Shown: positions 43,839-52,923 of the stretch, piece after piece
Layout: every line of letters starts with the position of its first letter
Numbering within the stretch: the stretch's first letter is position 1
Source of the DNA: Pseudohongiella sp.
GTDB taxonomy: Bacteria; Pseudomonadota; Gammaproteobacteria; Pseudomonadales; Pseudohongiellaceae
DNA length: 64,000 nt
Direction of reading: 5' to 3'
Assembly (NCBI GenBank): GCA_030651695.1
Contig: JAUSCD010000030.1
Location: 62,001 to 126,000 of the forward strand
Position numbers and translations under genes: made by a program
The notes under the pieces: generated by a model
Told to the model about the DNA's origin: nothing
The model's input: the letters and a program-made list of their open reading frames with translations, nothing else
Database searches by the model: none

Positions 43839-45181
43839 CTATCGAGCAACGGGCGTCGGGTCAGGTTATGAACTCCGTCTGACTTGATCCAGACGTTGTC
43901 TTCAATCCGGATGCCGCCCAGTGGTGTCAGCAAATCCACCAGTGACCAGTCAATCATTCGTGCAGCAGCAGACTGTCGCAACCTGCCAAGCAGCATCGGA
44001 ATGAAATACAGCCCCGGCTCGATGGTGAACACCATGTCTTTTTCTATGCGGCGCGTGTTTCGCAACGCCGGGTAGTGAGCCGGGGGTGCAAGTATGCTGC
44101 CATCATGGCCGGCCAATCTGCCGCCCACATCATGTACCTGCAACCCCAGCAGATGGCCCAGTCCATGAGGTAAAAACGTTTGCGTAACCCCGGCGCGGGT
44201 CAGATCCTCGGCCAGGCCCCGGCAGATGTTGCTATCAATGAGCAGTTGCGCCAGATGCAGATGTGTTTGTTCGTGAAGTTCACCAAATGACATACCGATG
44301 TGTATGTCCTGAATCACTGCCGATTGCAGTTTTTGCATACCCGATAACAAGCCGGCAAAAACCGGATGTATGCCTGGTGTACACCAGGTGCGGGTGATGT
44401 CAGAGCAATAACCGTGTGAGCGGCAGCCCGCGTCAATCAGCAGCACCTGGTTTTCCGGCCGCCCGCGCACCTGCGAGTGGTAACGATGTTTGTGCTGATA
44501 ATGCAGAATGGCAGCATTTTTGTTCAGCGCGATGATGTTGGGGTATGGCAGTTCATGATCGAGCACCCTGCAGGCTGCCAGATAAGCGATGTGAATATCA
44601 AACTCGTCTTTACCATCCAGAAAAGCGTCGTGCGCTGCCTGATGCCCGCCCAGTGCATGAGCATTGGCGGTAGCAATACGTGCTACCTCGTAAGCCGTTT
44701 TGTAGGCGCGGTCGTAATCCAGCCAGTTGAGCAAAGCACCCGGATTGACCAGTTTTTTGGGAATTCCCAGGGTCTGCGCAAGTGCGGTGTTTTCTCCGAG
44801 AAATGCCAGCTTTAAGGATTCAGGCAGCGTCTGAGCGAGTTCTGAGAGATCGGCGATCGCCTTCACACTCATGTGTTTTGACCACCACGCCGGCATATCC
44901 AGATGCTGGTCATGCCAGAAGTCTTGCGGGATCAATGGAATAAACAGAGGCTTCTGTCCCGGCCGCAACAGAATAAACTGGTCGGGGCGGTCCACAGGAA
45001 CCCAGCGCAGGAAGTGGCCCCAGGCGCGGAATGGTTTGCCTTGATCGTCAGCATAATGGTTGTGCGCACTGCCGCTATGAATAAGCACCGCATCAGCGGA
45101 CAGGCCAGAACCCGCCATAGCGTCCGCAAGCTGGCGATCAATAATCTGCAGATGTTCGGCAAACAGCGCTTCTGTGTTCAT
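43835..45181 (-). CDS. pepQ: Xaa-Pro dipeptidase
   Basis: An M24-family metallopeptidase of about 448 residues that cleaves dipeptides ending in proline. The dimetal ligands are visible in order: LIDAGCRSHGYCSDITRTW (two D), HGLGHLLGLQVHD (H), FTIEPGLYF (E) and GIRIEDNVW (E). ATG at 45181 matches the usual PepQ N-terminus; a TTG at 45202 is the alternative. It converges with waaA, sharing stop bases. Confidence 0.92.
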   Translation of the reverse strand: MNTEALFAEHLQIIDRQLADAMAGSGLSADAVLIHSGSAHNHYADDQGKPFRAWGHFLRWVPVDRPDQFILLRPGQKPLFIPLIPQDFWHDQHLDMPAWWSKHMSVKAIADLSELAQTLPESLKLAFLGENTALAQTLGIPKKLVNPGALLNWLDYDRAYKTAYEVARIATANAHALGGHQAAHDAFLDGKDEFDIHIAYLAACRVLDHELPYPNIIALNKNAAILHYQHKHRYHSQVRGRPENQVLLIDAGCRSHGYCSDITRTWCTPGIHPVFAGLLSGMQKLQSAVIQDIHIGMSFGELHEQTHLHLAQLLIDSNICRGLAEDLTRAGVTQTFLPHGLGHLLGLQVHDVGGRLAGHDGSILAPPAHYPALRNTRRIEKDMVFTIEPGLYFIPMLLGRLRQSAAARMIDWSLVDLLTPLGGIRIEDNVWIKSDGVHNLTRRPLLDS

Positions 45182-45232
45182 GCTGTGAAATAATACGCGC
45201 AACTAGACAGATATCAACTGGCCAGACGGGTT

Positions 45233-46291
45233 ATGCGCAAGATCATTCATTGTGACTGTGACTGTTTTTATGCAGCCATCGAGATGCGCGATGATCCATC
45301 ATTGCGTGGCAAGCCACTGGCTGTGGGCGGCGCCAGCGACCGGCGGGGAGTGGTGGCAACCTGCAACTATGAAGCACGCCGTTATGGCGTGCATTCTGCC
45401 ATGCCGACTGCCACGGCCCAGCGTCAATGTCCCCAACTGATTGTGGTACCGCCGCGCATGGACAAATACCGTGAAGTCTCGCGTCAGGTGCAGGCCATTT
45501 TTAATGACTACACCGATCTGGTTGAACCGCTGTCGCTTGACGAGGCTTATCTGGATGTGAGTTCTGCTACAGCATTCCGGGGCAGCGGCACGCTGATCGC
45601 GGAAGATATCAGGCGGCGTGTGCGGGAGAATCTTGGTATCACGATTTCTGCGGGCATTGCACCGAATAAATTTCTTGCCAAAATCGCCAGCGACTGGAAC
45701 AAACCAGACGGCCAGTTTGTCATTCGCCCTCACGAGATAGATGAGTTTGTTCGCCAGCTACCCGTTAAAAAAATCTACGGTGTCGGTAAAGTTACTGCGG
45801 CACGCCTTAACAGCATGGGCATTCAGACATGCGAGGATTTACAAGCGTGGACGGTAGAAGCATTAACCACGCAGTTTGGGAGTTTCGGCAGACGTTTATA
45901 TGAGTTGAGTCGTGGCATTGACCAGCGCGCGGTCAAAGTGGAGAGCCTGCGCAAATCCTTGAGCGTAGAAACAACATACGTCACTGATCTGAGCGATTTT
46001 GACACCTGCCTGCGTGAACTGCCGGCCCTTTACGATGACATGTTAAGGCGTTGGCGACCGATGGCAGAGCGCTATCGTATTGCCGGCAAATTTGTGAAGC
46101 TGCGCTTTAACAATTTTGTCTCGACCACCGCAGAACAATCATCCGAGCATGACGACGTCAGTATTTTTGCAGCACTGCTGGAACAAGCCTGGAAACGACA
46201 TCAGCGCCCTGTGCGCCTGATGGGTGTCGGTTTCAGATTATTGCCTGCAAGCAGCGCCAGCGCCGATCAGTTGGCACTGGCATTTGATTGA
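45233..46291 (+). CDS. dinB: DNA polymerase IV
   Basis: A 352-residue Y-family translesion polymerase. Catalytic acidic residues are in IIHCDCDCFYAAIEMRDD and SLDEAYLDVS. The thumb helix-hairpin-helix region is VKKIYGVGKVTAARLNSMGI, followed by the little-finger domain. The length is normal. No LexA box was seen in the 51 bp between pepQ and dinB, so SOS control is not supported by the sequence. It converges on tesB with an 8-bp gap. Confidence 0.95.
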   Translation: MRKIIHCDCDCFYAAIEMRDDPSLRGKPLAVGGASDRRGVVATCNYEARRYGVHSAMPTATAQRQCPQLIVVPPRMDKYREVSRQVQAIFNDYTDLVEPLSLDEAYLDVSSATAFRGSGTLIAEDIRRRVRENLGITISAGIAPNKFLAKIASDWNKPDGQFVIRPHEIDEFVRQLPVKKIYGVGKVTAARLNSMGIQTCEDLQAWTVEALTTQFGSFGRRLYELSRGIDQRAVKVESLRKSLSVETTYVTDLSDFDTCLRELPALYDDMLRRWRPMAERYRIAGKFVKLRFNNFVSTTAEQSSEHDDVSIFAALLEQAWKRHQRPVRLMGVGFRLLPASSASADQLALAFD

Positions 46292-46299
46292 CGCCGGTT

Positions 46300-47190
46300 T
46301 TATGCCGATGACGCAGATTTGTTGTGCACGCGTATCAACCCTTCCTGACAGACAGAAGCCACCAGCACACCGTCCCGTGTGAATATGTTGCCGCGGTTGA
46401 ATCCGCGGGCCTGCGAAGACGAAGGGCTGTCCTGTGAATACAGCAACCAGTCGTCCATACGGAAAGACCGGTGGAACCACATGGCATGATCCAGACTTGC
46501 GACCTGCAGCCTGGGGTCAAACAGACTTTGCCCATGCGGGCGCAGACAGTTCTGCAGCAGCGTCATGTCTGACGCATAAGCCAGCAGATGCGCGTGGAAT
46601 GGATAGTTCTCTGGCAACGAAGTATTCAAACGGAACCAGACACTGGTTGCCGGTTCTTTTGGGTTGTTATCGAACAGACTGTTGATGTCGACATGACGCA
46701 GATCAACGGCAAACTGACGCGAGAAACGTTCCAGCAGATCTTCGCTGATGCGCCCGCGGAACTGCTCAGCCATCTGCTTACGGTCAGCGCATTGTTCCGG
46801 TGGCGGTACATCCGGCATAACCGCCTGATGCGAAAGACCCTCCTCCGGCACCTGAAATGAGCATGACATATTTAAAATCGCTTTGCCGTGTTGTATGGCA
46901 ACTATGCTGCGTGTGGTGAAACTTTTACCATCACGGATGCGATCTACCTGAAAAATGATGGGATGATTCAGGTCGCCCGGACGCAGGAAATAGGCGTGTA
47001 ACGAATGCACATGTCTGTCATCGGGGACCGTGCGGGTGGCGCTCAATAGGGCCTGCGCCAGCACCTGGCCGCCATAGACGCGCATCCAGCCCTCGTTCTT
47101 GTGCGCGCTGCGGTACAGGTTTTCGTCCAAAGTTTCCAGCTCAAGATGATTAAATAGCTGTTTAAGCTGAATATTTTCTTGTGTGTCCAT
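46300..47190 (-). CDS. tesB: Acyl-CoA thioesterase II
   Basis: A double-hotdog thioesterase of about 296 residues that hydrolyses medium- and long-chain acyl-CoA. YGGQVLAQALLSA, HSLHAYFLRPGD and LASLDHAMWFHRSF match TesB. ATG at 47190 gives the normal N-terminus; ATG codons at 47205 and 47280 are longer alternatives. Confidence 0.93.
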   Translation of the reverse strand: MDTQENIQLKQLFNHLELETLDENLYRSAHKNEGWMRVYGGQVLAQALLSATRTVPDDRHVHSLHAYFLRPGDLNHPIIFQVDRIRDGKSFTTRSIVAIQHGKAILNMSCSFQVPEEGLSHQAVMPDVPPPEQCADRKQMAEQFRGRISEDLLERFSRQFAVDLRHVDINSLFDNNPKEPATSVWFRLNTSLPENYPFHAHLLAYASDMTLLQNCLRPHGQSLFDPRLQVASLDHAMWFHRSFRMDDWLLYSQDSPSSSQARGFNRGNIFTRDGVLVASVCQEGLIRVHNKSASSA

Positions 47191-47391
47191 GGTGTGTCCA
47201 GTCATGACTTGATATTGAATGCCGGGCAGTTTAACAGCTGCGCCGCACAACGCCGATAGCTTTACCCCCGGTACTTGCACGGCGTATGATCAGTCACGAA
47301 CTATAAACTCAGTAAAAAGCCTTTAGCATTAACAATAAAAACAATCATCCGGTGATCCGGGATTCGGGAAACCGAAAAAGAGGAGATCTTT

Positions 47392-47895
47392 ATGCGTCGT
47401 ATATTTTTGGGTCTGGTTTCGTTCGCAGTGCTGGCCACCGGCGTGATAATGCTTCAGCGTGATGATGTCACTGCTGCTGAAGATCAGGCTCTGGCAGCGG
47501 TCAAGCGGCAGTTTGTTGGTCACTATGAACTGGTAAGCTTTGTTAACTTCCCCGCTGGTGGTGGCGAAGTCGATAATAATTACATTGGCCGCATCATGTA
47601 TGACGAGCATGACCAGATGTCGGCTCAGGGCATGCCCAAAGATCTGCCGGCACGTGCGGCCCAGAGTACAACAAACGTCAGTGGCGGTTTTGCTTACTGG
47701 GGGCCGGTGACCTGGGATATTTCGCAGAACAAGGTCACCCACCACGTTGAAGGTTCCCCCACCCGCGGCAGCTGGGTCGGAGAAGACAATGTACGTTATT
47801 ACGAATTTACCAGTGACGGATTGCTGAAACTGTCCATCCGTGACGACAATGGCCGCACCACCGGCACTTTGACGTGGAGACGAATCGGAGATTGA
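47392..47895 (+). CDS. Secreted lipocalin-like protein
   Basis: A 167-residue protein with an N-terminal hydrophobic segment (IFLGLVSFAVLATGVIML) and a beta-rich domain containing FVGHYELVSFVNFP, YIGRIMYDEHDQMSAQGM and the C-terminal TGTLTWRRI. This fits the lipocalin-like (Lipocalin_5) family of unknown ligand. AGGAGA precedes the ATG. The stop overlaps the acetate kinase start as TGATG, so it is the first gene of the acetate kinase-phosphoketolase transcript. Confidence 0.75.
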   Translation: MRRIFLGLVSFAVLATGVIMLQRDDVTAAEDQALAAVKRQFVGHYELVSFVNFPAGGGEVDNNYIGRIMYDEHDQMSAQGMPKDLPARAAQSTTNVSGGFAYWGPVTWDISQNKVTHHVEGSPTRGSWVGEDNVRYYEFTSDGLLKLSIRDDNGRTTGTLTWRRIGD

Positions 47896-49025
47896 TGGAA
47901 TATGTACTCGCCTGCAATGCAGGCAGCTCCTCACTCAAGCTCACCCTGTTTGCCGGAACTCCGGGGCAGGGTTGGGCTCCGTTAGAGACCACCAATCTGT
48001 CGGCCGGTTCGCACGTATCGGGTTCCCGCTCATATACGGACATGCTGTTCGGGTGGTTGGCGCCGCTGCCCACACCCGATCAGATTCTACACCGCGTGGT
48101 GCATTCAGGCCTGGTTAAAGAGCAGGCACGGTTACTGGACAACAGAACCGTTGACCTTATCCGGCATTGGCTGCCGATAGCTCCCCGTCATAATGCGTTG
48201 ACACTTGAGATGATAGGCTCAATGCAGCAACGCCTTCCCCACTTACCGCAATTTGCGATTTACGATTCAGGGCTTTACGCCGGTTTACCTGCGCATTCAG
48301 CGCGTTATGCTGTTTCTGATGAGCTGTCCCCGGGGTGGCCATTGCGCAGGTATGGATTTCACGGGCTTGCGCACAGAAATCAGTGGCGGCAAGTACAGGC
48401 TATGCAGAAACAGGCAGGGCGTCCATTGGGCAGGTGCATCAGCCTGCATCTGGGTAGCGGAGTCTCGGTCACCGCCTGGCGCGACGGCAATGTGATTGAT
48501 ACAAGTATGGGGTTTTCGCCGCTGGAGGGTTTGATTATGGCCCGGCGCAGTGGCAGTCTCGATCCTGGCATACTCCTGCATTTGCTTCTGCGGGAGGGTT
48601 TTGAGCCGGCCACGCTGGATATGGTGTTGCAAGAACGCAGCGGCCTTGCTGCTCTCGCCGGCCATGACGGAGATATGCGGTCAATTATGCAGGACATGCG
48701 GGCAGGTAACGATTCAGCCGCTGCAGCTGTGGATCAGTATTGTTATCAGATCCGAAAGACCATCGGCGCGTACATGGGTGCCCTCGGTGGAGTGGATGCG
48801 ATCAGTTTTGGTGGCGGTGTGGCAGAACATCAGGCGCCATTGCGGCAACAGATTGTGGATGGCCTGCAAGGCTTTGGCATTGTCGCAGACTCCGGGGCCA
48901 ATAGCGCGCGAGCTGGTGCCGGCGCTTTTCATGCGATGGACAGTGCATGTGCGCTGTATTTGACTCCGGTCAATGAAATGGACGAGATGCTCAGGCAATA
49001 TGAGGCCTTCGCACTCAATAAGTAA
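47895..49025 (+). CDS. ackA: Acetate kinase family enzyme, divergent
   Basis: A 376-residue ASKHA-fold kinase, slightly shorter than the usual ~400. CNAGSSSLKL, HRVVHSG, YGFHGLAHRNQ, HLGSGVSV and DTSMGFSPLEGLIMARRSG align with acetate kinase motifs, but several positions differ from the common forms (HLGNGAS, GLTPLEGL, TRSGD). ATG at 47895 is set by the TGATG overlap with the lipocalin-like gene. It is followed 21 bp later by the phosphoketolase-family gene, so it probably converts that enzyme's acetyl phosphate to acetate and ATP. Confidence 0.87.
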   Translation: MEYVLACNAGSSSLKLTLFAGTPGQGWAPLETTNLSAGSHVSGSRSYTDMLFGWLAPLPTPDQILHRVVHSGLVKEQARLLDNRTVDLIRHWLPIAPRHNALTLEMIGSMQQRLPHLPQFAIYDSGLYAGLPAHSARYAVSDELSPGWPLRRYGFHGLAHRNQWRQVQAMQKQAGRPLGRCISLHLGSGVSVTAWRDGNVIDTSMGFSPLEGLIMARRSGSLDPGILLHLLLREGFEPATLDMVLQERSGLAALAGHDGDMRSIMQDMRAGNDSAAAAVDQYCYQIRKTIGAYMGALGGVDAISFGGGVAEHQAPLRQQIVDGLQGFGIVADSGANSARAGAGAFHAMDSACALYLTPVNEMDEMLRQYEAFALNK

Positions 49026-49046
49026 TTTGATGTACTGGAGAAGGGC

Positions 49047-51407
49047 ATGATTTCCGAACAGCTGGACTGGGCACAGGGATATGGCGTCATCGAACATAAC
49101 GTGCAAACGCGGCAGCGTATGGATTCCTTGCTGGACACACTGGAAAAAGAAGGCATCTGCCCCCGTGACCAGGCGCAGGCCATGCTGGCGGCCGCTGACC
49201 GCCTGTGCAACATGGGGCTGTGGCTGACAGCACACATGACCTATGTCAAAAACGTGCACCTTGATGGCCGTGAGTTATTGGCCGATGATTTCAAATCTAC
49301 CCCGGAAGGTCACACCGGCGGCGCACTGAACATGGTGCCTGCATACGTCGGTTATCTGTTGGCAAACGCATTAACCGGCAGAACCCGCGCCTGGTTGATG
49401 GGGCAGGGTCACTGTGTGGCAGCCATCGACTCGGTCAACATACTGATGCGTAACCTGGAACCCGAACAGGATGCCCGCTACACCGTGACTGATGAAGGAT
49501 TGAGCCGCCTGTGTCAGGATTTTTACAGCTATCAGGTTAGCCCTGACGGAAAGCCCGCAGCCCCTTTGGGCAGTCATGTCAGCGTGTTCACTGCAGGCGG
49601 CGTCAGTGAGGGCGGGTATCTTGGGTTTACGGGTCTGCAGTACGTGCATATGCCATTGCCGGGTCAGGAACTGGTCACTTTCCTGAGTGACGGCGCTTTT
49701 GAAGAGCAGCGCGGCAGTGACTGGACACCACGCTGGTGGCGTGGTGAAGACAGTGGACTGGTGATGCCCATCATGATTGCCAACGGTCGTCGTATCGACC
49801 AGCGCACAACCATGTCTCAGGCCGGTGGTGTCACCTGGTTCCGCGAGCATCTTGAGTTAAATGGTTTTCTGCCAGTGGATATCGATGGACGAGATCCTGC
49901 AGCATTTGCCTGGGCCATTATCACCATGGCGCGTGATCTGCAGGAACAGCATCGCCAGATCACAGTGGGTGACCGCAGTTATCCTGTGCAATTACCCTAT
50001 GCCATTGCCGAAACTGTTAAAGGATTTGGTTTTCCCGGCGCAGGCACCAATGCCGCGCACAATCTGCCCTTGATTGGAAATCCGTCACAAGACGACAAAA
50101 TCCGCCAGATCTTCAATAAAGGCGCCGCACGTCTTTTTGTGGGGACGGAGGAGTTAAAGCGCTGTGTTCAGGTCCTGAGCAATCACAGCAAACCACAACG
50201 CATGCATGAAAAAGATCACTGGTTACGTCGCCTCCAGGTGTCGTTGCCAAAATTGCCGGCAATCGTTTATCAAAAACCGGGAGCGTCGGCATCGCCCATG
50301 CAACAGATTGACGAGTGGTTCTGCCAGTTAGCTGAGTTGAATCCCCGTCACCGGATTCGTATTGGTAATCCTGACGAAATCCGTAGTAACCGTATGAATA
50401 AAACCCTGGATACCCTGCGCCATCGCGTCACTGATCCTGAGTTGACGGTGGCGGAGTCGATCAATGGCGCGGTGATAACCGCGCTGAATGAAGAAGCTGT
50501 GGTCAGTGCTGCCCTGGCAAACAAACAAGGCATCAGTCTGGCAGTCAGTTACGAAGCCTTTGCCGTCAAGATGTTGGGCGCCATGCGCCAGGAAGTAATT
50601 TTTGCGCGTCACATGCGCGAAACCGGCCGCGCGGTGCACTGGCTGTCGGTACCGATTATCGCCAGCTCGCACACTTGGGAAAACGGCAAGAACGAAATCT
50701 CGCATCAAGATCCGACGCTCAGCGAAGCCTGGCTGGGTGAAATGTCAGACGTGGCGCCTGTGCTGTTCCCGTTTGACGGTAATTCGGCAGTCACCGTGAT
50801 GAGTTATTTGTATCGTCAGCGCGGTCGCGTTGCAGTAGTGGTATCACCGAAAGGCACTGTGCCAGTGATGACACAGCCCGAGCAAGCTGAGCAATCGGTG
50901 CGCGATGGTGCAGTTGTTCTTAGTCATGACCACAACGCGCGCGTGCAGTTTGTTGGCATGGGAGCGTATCAGATGGTATCCGTGCAGCGCGCCGCGCGCG
51001 TCTTGCGGGAGAAAGGCATCAGCTGCTCTGTGGTAGCTATGGTAGAGCCGGGTCGATTCCGGCTGCCGCGTGACGAGATGGAGGCAGCTTATGTGCATTC
51101 TGTTGAGCATATTGCTCAGTTGATTCCTTACGTGCGCAGCCGACTGTTTGTTTGCCACACCCATGCTGAAGTGATTACCGGCGTGCTGCGTCCACTGGAT
51201 ACCGGTGCGCGTGACAGTCGTTTTCTGGGTTATCGCAATCGAGGTGGCACGTTGGATGTGTTCGGGATGTTGTATGCGAATCAACAAACCTGGGCGCATC
51301 TGGTGTTGAATGCTACGCAGCTGCTGGATCTTGATGAGCAGCTTTACCTGAGTGCCGCGCAGCTGGCTGCTGTGAGTGGATCGGGAAATCCGGATGACTT
51401 GCGTTGA
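49047..51407 (+). CDS. Phosphoketolase-family TPP enzyme, divergent
   Basis: A 786-residue thiamine-diphosphate enzyme of the phosphoketolase (Xfp) superfamily, which splits xylulose 5-phosphate or fructose 6-phosphate with phosphate to acetyl phosphate and an aldose phosphate. GHTGGALNMVP (88-98) replaces the usual GHWGTTPG..N region. LSDGAFEEQRGSDWTPRWW replaces the usual GDGEAETG block for TPP/Mg binding. SHTWENGKNEISHQDPT matches the conserved SHxW..DHNGFSHQDPG region. Divergent members like this are sometimes labelled xylulose 5-phosphate 3-epimerase in databases. GGAGAAGGG precedes the ATG. Coupling to acetate kinase supports a phosphoketolase role. Confidence 0.8.
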   Translation: MISEQLDWAQGYGVIEHNVQTRQRMDSLLDTLEKEGICPRDQAQAMLAAADRLCNMGLWLTAHMTYVKNVHLDGRELLADDFKSTPEGHTGGALNMVPAYVGYLLANALTGRTRAWLMGQGHCVAAIDSVNILMRNLEPEQDARYTVTDEGLSRLCQDFYSYQVSPDGKPAAPLGSHVSVFTAGGVSEGGYLGFTGLQYVHMPLPGQELVTFLSDGAFEEQRGSDWTPRWWRGEDSGLVMPIMIANGRRIDQRTTMSQAGGVTWFREHLELNGFLPVDIDGRDPAAFAWAIITMARDLQEQHRQITVGDRSYPVQLPYAIAETVKGFGFPGAGTNAAHNLPLIGNPSQDDKIRQIFNKGAARLFVGTEELKRCVQVLSNHSKPQRMHEKDHWLRRLQVSLPKLPAIVYQKPGASASPMQQIDEWFCQLAELNPRHRIRIGNPDEIRSNRMNKTLDTLRHRVTDPELTVAESINGAVITALNEEAVVSAALANKQGISLAVSYEAFAVKMLGAMRQEVIFARHMRETGRAVHWLSVPIIASSHTWENGKNEISHQDPTLSEAWLGEMSDVAPVLFPFDGNSAVTVMSYLYRQRGRVAVVVSPKGTVPVMTQPEQAEQSVRDGAVVLSHDHNARVQFVGMGAYQMVSVQRAARVLREKGISCSVVAMVEPGRFRLPRDEMEAAYVHSVEHIAQLIPYVRSRLFVCHTHAEVITGVLRPLDTGARDSRFLGYRNRGGTLDVFGMLYANQQTWAHLVLNATQLLDLDEQLYLSAAQLAAVSGSGNPDDLR

Positions 51408-51472
51408 AATGGATTTCATCATGGCAGAAATACAGCGGACCTGCCGGGACGTACGATTACGATCCGGGAAAA

Positions 51473-52492
51473 CTAAGCCAGCCGCTCAAGAAAAGCAGCC
51501 AGCGCCACTTCCTCTGCTGTGAGCCCTTTGCGCGCCCTCGGCCTGGGTAGCCCGGATAAATCACCCAGGTTGTAGTGTTCCAGCACGGCCGGATGGATAT
51601 AACATTTGCGGCACACGGCGGGAGTATTACCCAGTTGGCGCGCGACGTCTTTGATCACCTCCACCACATGCCGCTTCGCCTCCGACTCCGGCTGCCATTC
51701 CAGCTCGCGCAATGCCGCCAGCGCCATCACGGTCGCAGCCCAGGTGCGAAAATCCTTTGCGGTGAAATCGGATCCGGTAATGCTGTGTAGATAGGCGTTA
51801 ACGTCGGAGGAGCTGATGCCATGGCGTTCTCCGTTTTCGTCCAGGTATTGGAACAGATCCTGCCCCGGTAACTCCTGGCAACGTCTGACCACCCGGGCTA
51901 GACGCCGGTCCTTCACTCCGACCTTGTGTTCGACCCCGCTCTTGCCGCGGAATTGAAACCGGATCTCGCTGCCTTTTATATCGACATGGCGATCCCTGAG
52001 CGTGGTCAGTCCGTAGGATCTATTCTCCTTCGCGTACCGGATATTGCCGACGCGAATCAACGTGGTATCCAGCAGCATCACCACCGTCGCCAGCACCTTT
52101 TCCCGGGTCAATCCCGGTTCGGCAATTTGTGCCTCCAGCTGTCTGCGCAGCTTTGGCAGGGCTTTGCCAAAAGCAGCCAGGTGTGAATACTTGCTGGTGT
52201 CGCGTACCTCTCGCCATCTTGGATGATAGCGGTACTGCTTGCGTCCGCGCGCGTCGCGGCCAGTGGCTTGCAGATGGCCGCGCGGGTCGGCGCAGATCCA
52301 GACATCGGTGTAGGCGGGCGGCACTGCGAGCGCATTGAGTCGATTGATCTCGTCGGGCTCAGTGATGCGTTCGCCCTTGGCATCATAATACCTGAACGTG
52401 CGCCCCACTTTTTTGCGGCGGATGCCGGGCTGGCAGTCATCGACATACTGCAAGTCGCGGGGCAGCTCTGCAGGCAATGCTGGTTCAGGCAT
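51473..52492 (-). CDS. DNA topoisomerase IB (poxvirus/eukaryotic type)
   Basis: A 339-residue type IB topoisomerase that relaxes supercoils through a 3'-phosphotyrosine. The N-terminal domain (GRTFRYYDAKGERITEPDEI) precedes the catalytic core with TLIRVGNIRYAKENRSYGL, QFRGKSG, KDFRTWAATVMAL and the active-site region AVCRKCYIHPAVLEHY, in which Y is the nucleophile. ATG at 52492 follows GGGGGA by 8 nt; ATG at 52522 is an alternative. Bacterial IB enzymes are accessory and often linked to stress or genome maintenance. Confidence 0.92.
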   Translation of the reverse strand: MPEPALPAELPRDLQYVDDCQPGIRRKKVGRTFRYYDAKGERITEPDEINRLNALAVPPAYTDVWICADPRGHLQATGRDARGRKQYRYHPRWREVRDTSKYSHLAAFGKALPKLRRQLEAQIAEPGLTREKVLATVVMLLDTTLIRVGNIRYAKENRSYGLTTLRDRHVDIKGSEIRFQFRGKSGVEHKVGVKDRRLARVVRRCQELPGQDLFQYLDENGERHGISSSDVNAYLHSITGSDFTAKDFRTWAATVMALAALRELEWQPESEAKRHVVEVIKDVARQLGNTPAVCRKCYIHPAVLEHYNLGDLSGLPRPRARKGLTAEEVALAAFLERLA

Positions 52493-52631
52493 TGACGTCG
52501 TCCCCCGGAGATATATAAGCAACTATAACAGCCATCTGCAGCATCAGGTCTATCCCGGGTTGCGCAAAGAGTTGAGCTCACTGATCGATATAGGTATCGT
52601 AAGGTACGTCTTAGCTGAAGAAGGTGCCGCA

Positions 52632-52844
52632 ATGATTAAAAAATTCAATGGAATATTGGTTCTCGTCCTTTTTCTGAGTGCTGCGGCTTGCAGCAACAAA
52701 GCCGTTTATATGAATGCACAGACCAATCTTCGCACTGAGTGTCACATGGGCCCGATGTCGCAGTATCAGGAGTGTATGGCGCGCACTAGCAGATCGTACG
52801 AAGAGTACTTGCGCGACCGCGAGGAGGCTCTGAGGAATCGATAG
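52632..52844 (+). CDS. Small lipoprotein of unknown function
   Basis: A 70-residue protein. The signal peptide (ILVLVLFLSAAACS) ends in a lipobox-like AAAC, so the mature part of about 50 residues would be lipid-anchored at Cys20. It contains two more cysteines (TECHMGPMSQYQECMART) and a charged helical tail. GAAGG lies upstream of the ATG. No family is recognised. Confidence 0.65.
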   Translation: MIKKFNGILVLVLFLSAAACSNKAVYMNAQTNLRTECHMGPMSQYQECMARTSRSYEEYLRDREEALRNR

Positions 52845-52874
52845 GCGGTTGGGATCGCAGCTGCGGTGTAATAC

Positions 52875-52912
52875 GGATTGATCCGGGGATAACGTCTGTC
52901 CCGGATCAATCC
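52875..52912. terminator. Perfect 13-bp hairpin between convergent genes
   Basis: GGATTGATCCGGG (52875-52887) pairs with CCCGGATCAATCC (52900-52912) around a 12-nt loop. It sits between the stops of the small lipoprotein and the ferritin-like gene and could stop transcription from both sides. No T-run flanks it, so it is not a canonical rho-independent terminator. Confidence 0.55.
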
Positions 52913-52923
52913 CCGACCACAGA

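Noticed and set aside
45203-45232. Possible LexA box in front of dinB
   Set aside because: No CTG-N10-CAG pattern of the right spacing is present.
51408-51472. Terminator after the phosphoketolase gene
   Set aside because: The CCGGGA...TCCGGG sequences do not form a complementary stem and no T-run follows.
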